Source: Planctomycetes bacterium syqfu (GTDB lineage: Bacteria; Planctomycetota; Phycisphaerae; Phycisphaerales; Phycisphaeraceae). From it: 64,000 nt of DNA. Location: assembly GCA_020974905.1 (NCBI GenBank), contig CP087563.1, positions 4,774,001 through 4,838,000 of the forward strand, read 5' to 3'. The notes under the pieces were generated by a model, which searched no databases, was not told the origin of the DNA, and worked only from the letters and a program-made list of their open reading frames with translations. Below are positions 1 through 7,499 of this stretch, one piece after another. The first letter of the stretch is position 1; the number at the start of each line of letters is the position of its first letter. A program made the translations under genes and the position numbers.

Positions 1-383
1 ACATCCAGATCGGTGAGTCGGGTGACCTGTGTCTGGAACTCAAAGAAGGCTTGGAGCGCACCCTGCGAGGCTTCAGCCTGATAGGGGGTGTAGGCGGTGA
101 CGAACTCGCCCTTACCTGCCATGTTGTTAACCACTTGTGGGATAAAGTGGTCATAAGCACCGGCACCCATGAAGCAGGCCTGAGATGACGCGGTGTTGTT
201 CATCGCGGTGAGGTTGGCCAGGTCGCGTTGGAGTTGAAGTTCACTCCGTGCCGGGGGCAGGCAGAGGTCGCGGTCAAGTCGGTACTGCGGTGGAAGGTTG
301 GCATAGAGTGCTTCGACGTTGGGAGCGCCGATTTTCTCCAGCATTTCCTGCCGATCCGCCTGGGTGATTTGGACATAATCCAT
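1..383 (-). CDS. gcvPA: glycine dehydrogenase (decarboxylating) subunit 1, 5' part
   Basis: Partial: the gene enters from the left edge on the minus strand, and only about the first 127 codons are present. The reading begins MDYVQITQADRQEMLEKIG and continues through CFMGAGAYDHFIPQVV and GEFVTAYTPYQAEASQG to FEFQTQVTRLTDLD. These are the hallmark N-terminal blocks of the alpha-type subunit of the split glycine decarboxylase P-protein, a PLP enzyme of the glycine cleavage system that works in the cytoplasm with GcvPB, GcvH and GcvT. The ATG at 383 is chosen because family members begin with the same Y-x-x-x-T-x-x-D-R-x-E-M-L block at residue 2-3. The in-frame sequence upstream has no nearby ATG. 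There is no glycine riboswitch in the roughly 100 bases upstream. The rest of the glycine cleavage genes would lie outside the window. Confidence 0.9.
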   Translation of the reverse strand, partial: MDYVQITQADRQEMLEKIGAPNVEALYANLPPQYRLDRDLCLPPARSELQLQRDLANLTAMNNTASSQACFMGAGAYDHFIPQVVNNMAGKGEFVTAYTPYQAEASQGALQAFFEFQTQVTRLTDLD

Positions 384-491
384 GAACTTTGGGTCCTGTT
401 TGAGGTTCCTAAGCGCGGTTGGAGGGACAAGGGGGCATATGATACCGCAGGGCGACGTAATTTGCTCGACAGGTGATTTGGAACTTGATAA

Positions 492-687
492 TTAACACGA
501 AGGCGCGAAGGACACAAAGGTCGCGAAGATAAGACAAAACAGAAGTTAACGAATGGATGGCCACAAAGAATAATCAGTACATGAATTCAATTTTTCAATG
601 AAGAACACAATTGATCAGGTCAATCATCTCATCAATGTTGTGTTTAAATCTTCGTGTCCTTTGTGACCTTCGCGCCTTCGCGTTAAA
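492..687. repeat. inverted pair of GCGAAGGCGCGAAGG-type repeats (family A)
   Basis: A run reading TTAACACGAAGGCGCGAAGG at about 492 is answered in inverse orientation by CCTTCGCGCCTTCGCGTTAA ending near 687. Together they bracket a 195-bp AT-richer spacer between the divergent gcvPA and nuoH genes. The same family recurs at 17263-17305, 19979-20016 and 20226-20263. No coding sequence is apparent here. The nuoH promoter lies just to the right. Confidence 0.8.
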
Positions 688-726
688 GACAAATCGCTTG
701 AACATCAACGACATTACGAATCACAT

Positions 727-756
727 TTGGCCAAAACCCGTCACTGCGGTTAAAAT
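727..756 (+). promoter_or_regulatory. candidate sigma-70-type promoter for nuoH
   Basis: TTGGCC (727-732) and TAAAAT (751-756) are separated by 18 nt, with the nuoH start 50 nt downstream of the -10. This is a consensus-based guess with no independent support. Confidence 0.35.
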
Positions 757-805
757 CCCCCTCTGTCCATTTTAGTTTGATACCTCAGACGGAAAGCCGC
801 TGATC

Positions 806-2293
806 ATGATCACGATGCTGGGTAATGCCGCGACCGATGGTTCCTTGAGTTCCCTTGCAGGAATCATGGAACTGATTCAGAACAATATATGGCTTGAGAT
901 CCTGGTGAAGCTGACGATCATCGGCACAGTCTACACCGGCGGGATCAGTCTCATTGCCATGTTCAGCATCTGGTGGGAACGCAAAGTCGCAGGCCACATC
1001 CAGGGTCGTCTGGGCCCCATGCACACCGGTGGTTGGCACGGTTGGTCGCAGTCTCTGGCGGACGGTGTGAAGCTGTTCCAGAAGGAAGACCTCATCCCCG
1101 ATGGTGCGGATAAAATGCTCTATCGCATCGCGCCTTACATCGCTTTTGCCCCGATTTTCGCAGCCTTTGTCGCGCTGCCGTTTGGCCCGCAACTCTGTTT
1201 TGAAGGCACACTCAATAACGGTTTACTCTACATTCTGGCGGTCTTGGCCATCGAAGTGATGGCGGTGATCCTTGCCGGTTGGGGTTCCAACAGTAAATGG
1301 GCGATTTACGGCGCCATGCGCGAAGCCTGCCAGATGGTCAGCTACGAAGTTCCGCTGGGCCTGAGTCTGATCTGTGCGATTCTCGCAGCCGGTACGCTCA
1401 ACCTCGTCGAACTTGGATACCTTCAAGGCGGTGGCATGCAGGACTGGTTCGTTTTCCACAACCCGTTCCTGTTCTTTGCCTTTATCCTGTATTTCATCGC
1501 TTCACTGGCATCGTGTAAGCGGGCTCCCTTCGACCTTCCCGAATCCGAATCCGAACTGGTTGCAGGTTTCCACACCGAATACTCCGGCCTGCGGTTCAGC
1601 TTTTTCTTCTTCGCTGAGTATGCAGGGATGTTCGTCGTCGGCGTGATCAGCACCTTCACCTTCCTGGGCGGTTGGAACAGCCCGTTGGGTGCCTGGGACC
1701 CGATCTTCATGGAGTTTAATTATGACTCGGTGGCAGCGGGAATGGCTTATGCATCGGGTGCGATTGCCAATGCAGACGGCCTTCAGGGCATTTGTGATGC
1801 GATCAATGCTGCCAGCGGTGCGACGGGTGATCAGGCGATTACCGTTGGACAGTTGTGCTTAGCCAACCTTTGGGCATTTATGATGGTGATTGGCAAGACC
1901 TTCTTCCTGATCTTCATCCAAATGTGGCTGCGTTGGACCCTCCCGCGTATCCGCGTTGACCAGGTGATGTACACCTGCATTAAGGTGCTCTTGCCGATGA
2001 GCTTGGTGGCCCTGTTGGGGACGGCTTTCTGGATTTTCCTTGTTCCCGAGTATGTTGCCCCCAGTGGTTTTGTTCCCGCCACTCAGGCCAACTGGGATCA
2101 TCTGGTTAGCCAGACTGGGACTTTGCAGCTGACCATGCAGTTTGTGCTGATGTTCCTGGGGTTGGGCATTCTCGGTGCGGCCGGTTTGGTGGTGCTTTAC
2201 GCCAAGATCACCGCCCCCAAGCATCCGCCGCAGAGTTTCTTCAAGGAATTGCCGGTGGGCAACAAGGTTTCCTGGGTCAGCAGCCAAAGCTGA
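806..2293 (+). CDS. nuoH: NADH-quinone oxidoreductase subunit H
   Basis: Membrane subunit at the junction of the peripheral and membrane arms of respiratory complex I, where it forms part of the quinone site. Both family signatures are visible: ERKVAGHIQGRLGP at residues 58-71, and an acidic cytoplasmic loop, KRAPFDLPESESELVAGFHTEYSG in sense, near 238-261. About eight hydrophobic helices are spread over 495 aa. That is well above the usual 325-430 aa. Much of the excess is a roughly 60-residue polar insertion at about residues 291-350, just after FLGGW. The start at 806 follows ATGATCACGATG; the Met four codons later is an alternative. The gene stands alone here: no other nuo gene flanks it, gcvPA is divergent upstream and an HDOD-GGDEF gene follows after 670 nt. 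A terminator hairpin follows at 2343. Confidence 0.95.
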   Translation: MITMLGNAATDGSLSSLAGIMELIQNNIWLEILVKLTIIGTVYTGGISLIAMFSIWWERKVAGHIQGRLGPMHTGGWHGWSQSLADGVKLFQKEDLIPDGADKMLYRIAPYIAFAPIFAAFVALPFGPQLCFEGTLNNGLLYILAVLAIEVMAVILAGWGSNSKWAIYGAMREACQMVSYEVPLGLSLICAILAAGTLNLVELGYLQGGGMQDWFVFHNPFLFFAFILYFIASLASCKRAPFDLPESESELVAGFHTEYSGLRFSFFFFAEYAGMFVVGVISTFTFLGGWNSPLGAWDPIFMEFNYDSVAAGMAYASGAIANADGLQGICDAINAASGATGDQAITVGQLCLANLWAFMMVIGKTFFLIFIQMWLRWTLPRIRVDQVMYTCIKVLLPMSLVALLGTAFWIFLVPEYVAPSGFVPATQANWDHLVSQTGTLQLTMQFVLMFLGLGILGAAGLVVLYAKITAPKHPPQSFFKELPVGNKVSWVSSQS

Positions 2294-2342
2294 TCGGATA
2301 GCGGTTACCGCGATAAGCCAACACATATCAGACAATGATCAG

Positions 2343-2377
2343 ACCCTGCCACAGCATTCGTGACGGGGTTTGTTTTT
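2343..2377 (+). terminator. rho-independent terminator after nuoH
   Basis: The stem ACCCTG-c-CAC / GTG-a-CGGGGT has a 7-nt loop and is followed by TTGTTTTTT. It lies 50 nt past the nuoH stop codon. Confidence 0.65.
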
Positions 2378-2379
2378 TA

Positions 2380-2966
2380 TCGGATTACAATCGCCTGTTG
2401 AGTACCAGGTGTGAACCCGGTGCCAGTCACGGTTGTGCACCTTCAAACGGGCACCAGATTCACATCTGAAACCCAACAAGTTCGAACGTCCGCAGTACGC
2501 CATATTTCTGCAAAACAATTTCTCACGCAAAGCCCGCAAAGTCGCAAAGAAAAGCGCTCTGTTTATCTCTTGGCGGCTCTGCGTCTTGAGCGAAGCGGGC
2601 GTGAGAATGGTTTTATACAAGGTTTCAACAGAGCCATACGAAAACTGAACGCCCATTCAATCATCTTGAGGTATTTCTGTGATTTTGTGAATTTTTTTCG
2701 AATTTTCACAGCAGGATCAGGTGTTTGCCGGACTTCTGAGGGGCTGGGCAGATGTCCGAACTGGTGATCTGAAAGCTGGTTTTTATCAGACAGTCCGTCT
2801 GTAACGTGGATTAACGGAAATTTTGCGTTTTGCATGTCCCAAACACTGAATCGGCATTGTTTATTTGACGAACAAAACTACATGAAACCAGAGATTGATT
2901 TGATAACCCGGTCAGGACGTGTCGACGGGGTGCAAGTCAGTTTGAAACCCGTGAAGGTCATCGAAG
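2380..2966. repeat. intergenic region with repeats upstream of HDOD-GGDEF gene
   Basis: About 590 nt without a convincing gene. It holds a partial copy of the GCACCAGATTCACATCTG hairpin family near 2442-2470. An 86-bp element with inverted ends at 2521-2609 starts TCTCACGCAAAGCCCGC and ends AGCGGGCGTGAGA; a sister copy lies at 15990-16077. Two small palindromes follow: TGTGAA...TTCACA near 2685-2710 and CGGAC...GTCCG near 2729-2759. An open frame at 2411-2767 crosses the repeats and has no coding character. No c-di-GMP riboswitch core was recognised. Confidence 0.55.
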
Positions 2967-4592
2967 ATGCAATTGTCGGCCAAGGGGGGCCCATTGGATA
3001 ACGAAAACACGCAAACCATGATGCTCAGCGCGATCGACCAGGAAGATGAACTGGTCCGCCAGACACTCTCTCGTCTGGGTCCGGCAATGGTTCAGTCGGG
3101 TGCATTATTCGCCCTGATGGAATCGGATCCCAAGGACCTGGTCCGCGTCCGTGATGCCATCCGTTCATGCCCGACACTCACCGCCCGTGTTCTGGGTGTG
3201 ATCAACTCCGCTGCCTTTGGTGTCTCGCGTCAGATCAGCAGCGTCGAACGTGCCGTCACGCTACTTGGACCGAATCGCGCCCGTGCCGTGGCCATGGCGT
3301 ACGGCTTGCGGATGATCACTGAATCGTCCTCACTTCCCCGTGATATCGCCGACAGTCTCTGGGCCAACAGTCTGCAAAAGGCCATCGCCGCCCGTAAGTT
3401 TTGTGAACTGACTGAACCGCAGGAAGCTGACGACGCCTACTCCATGGCGTTGATCCAGGACATCGGCCTGCCCATGCTCATCAGCGTCAATCCTGATATT
3501 TACACCGAGCAGGCCTTCATATCCAACTCGCACAGCGGTTGGTGTGAATGGGAGAAAAAACAGTTTGGCTTTGATCACACCGCTGCCGGCCAGGGTTTGC
3601 TTCGCGAATGGCATGCCTCGCGTAAACTTCAGAAAGCGGTGATCAATCACCATGATGCCCCCAAGCAAATTGCTGAAGGTCAGGAACCCGCTGCATTGGA
3701 TTGGGCGGTGTTTATGGCAAGTTTGCTGCCGCATCTCAACGAAGAACCTGACAGCCGCTGCATGGAATGGTTGCAAAACATTCACGCCCGATTCCTGGCT
3801 AAAACGTATCCGACATTGGATCGCTTCCTCGTCAGCGTGGCAGACGAAGCGCGGACACTTTACAACAACTGTCCCAAGATCGAGTCCACCGAAGTGATCC
3901 TTCGCAAACTCACCGCGCAGGTTACCACCACGGCCATCAATCACACCGCCAAACTCTGCCGACTCGAAAAGGACGTGGACCAGACCAAGCAGGGGCTCAA
4001 TGACCTCAAGTTTCAGGCGTTTACTGATCCATTGACCAAGGTGCTCAACCGTCGCGGCTTTACGCAACTGGCTGAACGTCGTCTGGAAATGGCATCCGTC
4101 CAAGGCACCGGCGTCTGCTGCATGCTCATTGACCTCGACGATTTCAAGCAGGTCAACGACACCTACGGCCATGATGCAGGCGATTTGCTCCTCAAGGGTT
4201 TAGCTCGCATCTTCCGCAAGAAGCTCGGCCCCAATGACCTGATCGGTCGCATGGGCGGTGACGAATTTGCCGTGCTCATTGCAGGCATTGATCGTGCCCG
4301 CGCCTTTGGGACAAGTCAGAAACTTGCTGACAGTGTCGAAGGTAAAGAGCTTCGTCTACGCGATGATTTGACCCTGCGATCACACTTCACAGTCGGCTCG
4401 GTTTACACCGACATCTGCCTGGATGACCTGACCATTGACATGTTGTTGACGCTGGCAGATCAGGCAATGTATCAAAAGAAGAAGAACGGCAAGCATGGTT
4501 TGTCCTTTGCCATTTACCCTGACGAATCGCCAGAACAACTCCACATGGAGAAGAATCCTCAGTCGATCACACGTGGCAATGACCGCGTGTAA
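2967..4592 (+). CDS. HDOD domain - GGDEF domain diguanylate cyclase
   Basis: 541 aa, cytoplasmic, with no membrane segment. Residues ~35-250 form an HDOD domain: the SCPTLTARVLGVINSAAFG block near 72-90 and the GLRMI/SLxKA helices are typical. A linker helix follows, then a GGDEF domain from ~345 to 510. The active-site motif is RMGGDEF with GGDEF at residues 430-434, and the preceding LDDFKQVNDTYGHDAGD block is intact, so synthesis of cyclic di-GMP is plausible. The allosteric I-site Arg (RxxD) is absent: the equivalent stretch reads GPND, so product inhibition may be weak. HDOD proteins usually relay signals without their own catalytic activity, which makes a signal-gated cyclase the likely arrangement. 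The start is not strongly fixed (AAGG 12 nt upstream of ATG); downstream Mets at residues 18-19 are alternatives. Confidence 0.85.
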   Translation: MQLSAKGGPLDNENTQTMMLSAIDQEDELVRQTLSRLGPAMVQSGALFALMESDPKDLVRVRDAIRSCPTLTARVLGVINSAAFGVSRQISSVERAVTLLGPNRARAVAMAYGLRMITESSSLPRDIADSLWANSLQKAIAARKFCELTEPQEADDAYSMALIQDIGLPMLISVNPDIYTEQAFISNSHSGWCEWEKKQFGFDHTAAGQGLLREWHASRKLQKAVINHHDAPKQIAEGQEPAALDWAVFMASLLPHLNEEPDSRCMEWLQNIHARFLAKTYPTLDRFLVSVADEARTLYNNCPKIESTEVILRKLTAQVTTTAINHTAKLCRLEKDVDQTKQGLNDLKFQAFTDPLTKVLNRRGFTQLAERRLEMASVQGTGVCCMLIDLDDFKQVNDTYGHDAGDLLLKGLARIFRKKLGPNDLIGRMGGDEFAVLIAGIDRARAFGTSQKLADSVEGKELRLRDDLTLRSHFTVGSVYTDICLDDLTIDMLLTLADQAMYQKKKNGKHGLSFAIYPDESPEQLHMEKNPQSITRGNDRV

Positions 4593-4617
4593 CCACGCCA
4601 TTAATATTCAAACATAA

Positions 4618-4710
4618 AACAACCGCTTGCGGTTTAGCGCGACAGTGAATCATCGACAACCCACAGTTCTCGAAATTCATCAAAGCATGCTAAACCGTAA
4701 GCGGTTTTAT
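4618..4710. repeat. paired AACCGCTTGCGGTT hairpins (family F)
   Basis: AACCGCTTGCGGTTTAGCGC at ~4618-4640 and its inverted relative GCTAAACCGTAAGCGGTTTT at 4690-4709 sit between the convergent HDOD-GGDEF and rnd genes. The second hairpin is followed by TTTTAT on the plus strand, so the pair may act as a bidirectional terminator. The same family is found at 22038-22127 (again as a pair), 56217-56241 and 62641-62667. Confidence 0.7.
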
Positions 4711-4728
4711 CATTTGGACGAAATCCGT

Positions 4729-6108
4729 TTATCCAAGTTTCAACGCGTCCTGCTGCCAAACCAGTTCCAGCGGTTTGCCACTGGTCATCGCCTGCAGCGG
4801 TACTGTGATCAGCGTCTTGCGCCAGCCGTTGTTCATGTTGTGATCTTCTGGCAATTGATCACTGAGCATCGCTTCACAACAGCGAGAGATTTCCTGGCGC
4901 GAAGTAACCAACGCTGGGGCGATGCCTTTGCCATGACACAGCGCATTGAGCGCCACCCACAACTGCTCACTGCGGTGACGCTGGGCGGTGGTTTCCTCAA
5001 ACTTGTTGTCCTTGGGCATCTCGTCCTTGGGCATATTCTTGGCAGTCTGCACCATCTCCAGCAACTGATCACCGTAGATGTTGATGATCGGTTTGGGCAT
5101 GTGCTTGAGATTAAACAGGGCCTGGCGACTCTTGGGTGACTTCTTGGCCATGGCAATGAGCACATCGTCCTTGACCACACTGCGCGGGGGCAGGTTCTGT
5201 TCCTGTGCAGCATCCTGACGCCAGGCAACCAACAGTTTCAGCAAGGCCGACTCTTTGCGCGAGAAGTTGCGATTCGAACGCACGCGGTTAAACAGTGCTT
5301 CAATGTTAGGCTTGTAGATACTCAGCTCTTCCATCGACTCAATGCATTCATCACGCAACGCCTGCGTGTAACCGGCTTGTTCGAGTTGCTCATTTAACGC
5401 AGCTTCGATGGCAGGCAGGTATCGCACATCGTCACAGGCATAACGCTGATGCGTCGGACTCAGCGGTCGGCGGTCCCATGCGGTGTACGTCAGGCCTTTA
5501 CCCAGTTTCACGTCACAGCAGACTTCCACCAGGTGAGCCAGCGAAGCGGGATAGGGTTGGTTGCAAAAGGCTGCTGCGATCTGCGAATCGAAAATGTTGG
5601 CAGGTGCCTTATTCAGATGACGGGCAACCGGTTCCAGATCCTGCATACCCGCGTGGACGATCGTCTTGATATCCGGGTCTGCTATGAGTTCCCAGATCGG
5701 TGTCAGATCGACTTCGCATAACGGGTCGACCAGGCCCACCTGTTGATGGGTGGCAATCTGGATCAGGCAAAGCTGCGGGTAATAGCTGGATTCGCCGATG
5801 AATTCGGTGTCGTATGCGAAGCTGCCAACTTCGCGGACATGGGCAACCAACGCTGCGAGGTCTTCGTCGGATTCGATGAGAATGCCAGCATCTTTGCATA
5901 TCAGCGGGTGATCCGGGATGCGGGCAGGCTTGCCAGCCGGGGCAGATTGGGCCTGCATGTGATTCTGGTTACGGCGATTCTGTCTTGCGGGCAGGTGTCG
6001 GGGCATCAGTCGGGACTTTGCAGTTACAGATTCAGACTCGGACATTGAACTTTCCACCATCATACGCGACAAGTGCTCACCCCGATACACTTTCGCGGGT
6101 TCAGCCAA
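4729..6108 (-). CDS. rnd: ribonuclease D-like 3'-5' exonuclease
   Basis: DEDDy-type exonuclease acting on structured RNA 3' ends in the cytoplasm. From the 6108 start, Exo I is FAYDTEF (D100, E102), Exo II is HAGMQD (D157) and Exo III is YACDD (Y223, D227), so all catalytic residues are present. An HRDC-type helical domain lies at ~278-350 and a further ~100-aa C-terminal region includes a QLWVALNALCHGKGIAP helix block, as in many RNase D proteins. At 459 aa it is longer than the classical ~375 aa; part of the excess is a polar, probably disordered N-terminus of ~60 residues (MSESESVTAKSRL...QNRRNQNHMQAQ). Translation could begin at Met17, Met22 or Met51 instead. It converges with the HDOD-GGDEF gene. 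Confidence 0.9.
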   Translation of the reverse strand: MAEPAKVYRGEHLSRMMVESSMSESESVTAKSRLMPRHLPARQNRRNQNHMQAQSAPAGKPARIPDHPLICKDAGILIESDEDLAALVAHVREVGSFAYDTEFIGESSYYPQLCLIQIATHQQVGLVDPLCEVDLTPIWELIADPDIKTIVHAGMQDLEPVARHLNKAPANIFDSQIAAAFCNQPYPASLAHLVEVCCDVKLGKGLTYTAWDRRPLSPTHQRYACDDVRYLPAIEAALNEQLEQAGYTQALRDECIESMEELSIYKPNIEALFNRVRSNRNFSRKESALLKLLVAWRQDAAQEQNLPPRSVVKDDVLIAMAKKSPKSRQALFNLKHMPKPIINIYGDQLLEMVQTAKNMPKDEMPKDNKFEETTAQRHRSEQLWVALNALCHGKGIAPALVTSRQEISRCCEAMLSDQLPEDHNMNNGWRKTLITVPLQAMTSGKPLELVWQQDALKLG

Positions 6109-6336
6109 TTGATTACTTAAGTCATATAAGTATCGGCAGGCTTAATCCGATGTCTGCAATCAAAACGTGTGTTCGGTCTTTTGATGGCGATAATATGGAG
6201 ATTGATGGCGAAGTTGAGGATTTCAAACGGGTTCAAGGCAATTTAACCACAGGTGAACACAGATACACACAAAAAGCCATCCCTATCCCGCCAACCTAAT
6301 CAATCTACGTTGTTAGTCTTTGTTTTTTTTGATGTT
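6109..6336. other. intergenic, no gene seen
   Basis: Contains the rnd upstream region and a partial ACCACAGGTGAACACAGATACACACA repeat-family copy near 6247-6275 (family C). No open frame with coding character was seen. Confidence 0.5.
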
Positions 6337-6429
6337 TCAACAGGTGAGGGTTGTGATTTTACTGTGATCCACATCGCGTTTCGGTTTTGGGCGACGCGCA
6401 ACCAGTCGCAGGTACCGTTGGTTTTCCAT
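6337..6429 (-). CDS. small basic protein (30 aa)
   Basis: A very short gene recognised from its translation signal: the minus strand reads AAGGAGGTCAACATG, a perfect Shine-Dalgarno at ideal spacing. The product MENQRYLRLVARRPKPKRDV continues to ...SKITTLTC. It has 9 basic residues out of 30 and no hydrophobic segment or signal peptide. It lies alone between rnd and the uracil-DNA glycosylase gene, divergent from the latter. Function is unknown; a nucleic-acid-binding peptide or a regulatory leader peptide are both possible. I do not recognise a family. Confidence rests on the ribosome-binding site alone. Confidence 0.5.
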   Translation of the reverse strand: MENQRYLRLVARRPKPKRDVDHSKITTLTC

Positions 6430-6617
6430 GTTGACCTCCTTGCCAAAAAGATCAATGAACGCAATCCTTAAGCATGAAAACCAACTGCTTTCATTGCGAT
6501 ACATTCCACCGAAAATTGAATCGGTTGACTCTGCAGCAGAGGTTGCTTGCAAGCTTTAAGCGTATAACGCCTCGTGACCGGGGAGGGTCACGGCTTTGCA
6601 GTTGCTATCATACCCCC

Positions 6618-7352
6618 ATGAGTAAAACCTCCGACCAAGTCATTGCCGCCGCCGCCCGACTTCGTGATGCGGTGAACGAACTGTCTTTCAGCGAACCGAC
6701 CGCCTACGTTTACAACCCGTTGGACTATGCATGGAGCGCACACGAGCGCTATCTCAAACTCTACGCGACAAGCAAAAAGCGCGTGCTCATGATCGGTATG
6801 AATCCCGGGCCGTTCGGCATGGCGCAGACCGGTGTGCCCTTCGGTGAGATCAACGCGGTGACCGATTGGCTCAACATCAATGCGAAGAATGCCACCATCG
6901 GCAAGCCACCCGTCGAACATCCCAAGCGCATCGTCGAAGGCTTTGCCTGTGAGAAAAGCGAAGTCAGTGGCCGACGTCTCTGGGGTTTATTCAGCGAGAA
7001 GTATCAAACGCCCAAAGCGTTTTTCAAGGATCATTTCATCACCAACTATTGCCCGTTGGTCTTCATGGAAGCAAGTTCGCGCAATCGCACACCGGACAAG
7101 TTGCCGGTGGCTGAATCGGCACCGTTGTTTGAAATCTGTGATACGTTTTTGCGCGAGTTGGTGGACTGCCTCAAGCCGGAGTATGTGATTGGTGTTGGCG
7201 CGTTTGCTCAAAAGCGCGCGATCGAGACTTTGGGCCAAGACGCGCCGGTCACCTTCGGCCGGATTCTTCACCCGTCACCGGCCAGCCCGCTTGCCAACAA
7301 GGATTGGCCGGGGATGGCAACGAAGCAATTACAGGATATCGGCGTCTGGTAA
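6618..7352 (+). CDS. SMUG1-family uracil-DNA glycosylase
   Basis: Base-excision repair enzyme removing uracil and related damaged bases from DNA. The active-site block IGMNPGPFGMAQTGVPFGE (residues ~53-71) is nearly identical to the vertebrate SMUG1 motif, with the water-activating Asn in GMNPG. The second motif HPSPASP near residue 218 supplies the catalytic/minor-groove His. Length is 244 aa, as expected for the family. The open frame extends 48 codons further upstream, but that part is Arg/Cys-rich intergenic sequence containing a GTCACGGCTTTG repeat (6574-6600). The Met at 6618 starts MSKTSDQVI and fits family N-termini. Confidence 0.9.
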   Translation: MSKTSDQVIAAAARLRDAVNELSFSEPTAYVYNPLDYAWSAHERYLKLYATSKKRVLMIGMNPGPFGMAQTGVPFGEINAVTDWLNINAKNATIGKPPVEHPKRIVEGFACEKSEVSGRRLWGLFSEKYQTPKAFFKDHFITNYCPLVFMEASSRNRTPDKLPVAESAPLFEICDTFLRELVDCLKPEYVIGVGAFAQKRAIETLGQDAPVTFGRILHPSPASPLANKDWPGMATKQLQDIGVW

Positions 7353-7499
7353 GCCCTTGTTTTGCAGTTTCAAAATGCATGTGACAGTCTGTCTCCAATT
7401 TGGTACAAAAGATGAACCAATAATGGAACTTGATGCTTTTTCGGCCGTCAGAATTGAAAAATAGTCACTAAAACAATCATCGCACCCTCGGGGTCCCTC
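7353..7499. other. short intergenic region
   Basis: 147 nt upstream of the TPR gene. No hairpin-plus-T-tract terminator and no obvious -35/-10 pair were seen. Confidence 0.4.

Noticed and set aside
2411-2767. 118-aa open frame upstream of HDOD-GGDEF
   Set aside because: It crosses two repeat elements, has no ribosome-binding site and shows no domain; treated as intergenic.
2600-2966. Cyclic-di-GMP (GEMM) riboswitch before the HDOD-GGDEF gene
   Set aside because: No GEMM core blocks were recognised on the plus strand; only simple palindromes are present.
3330-4172. 280-aa minus-strand frame opposite HDOD-GGDEF
   Set aside because: Shadow frame of a clearly conserved gene; no domain or ribosome-binding site.
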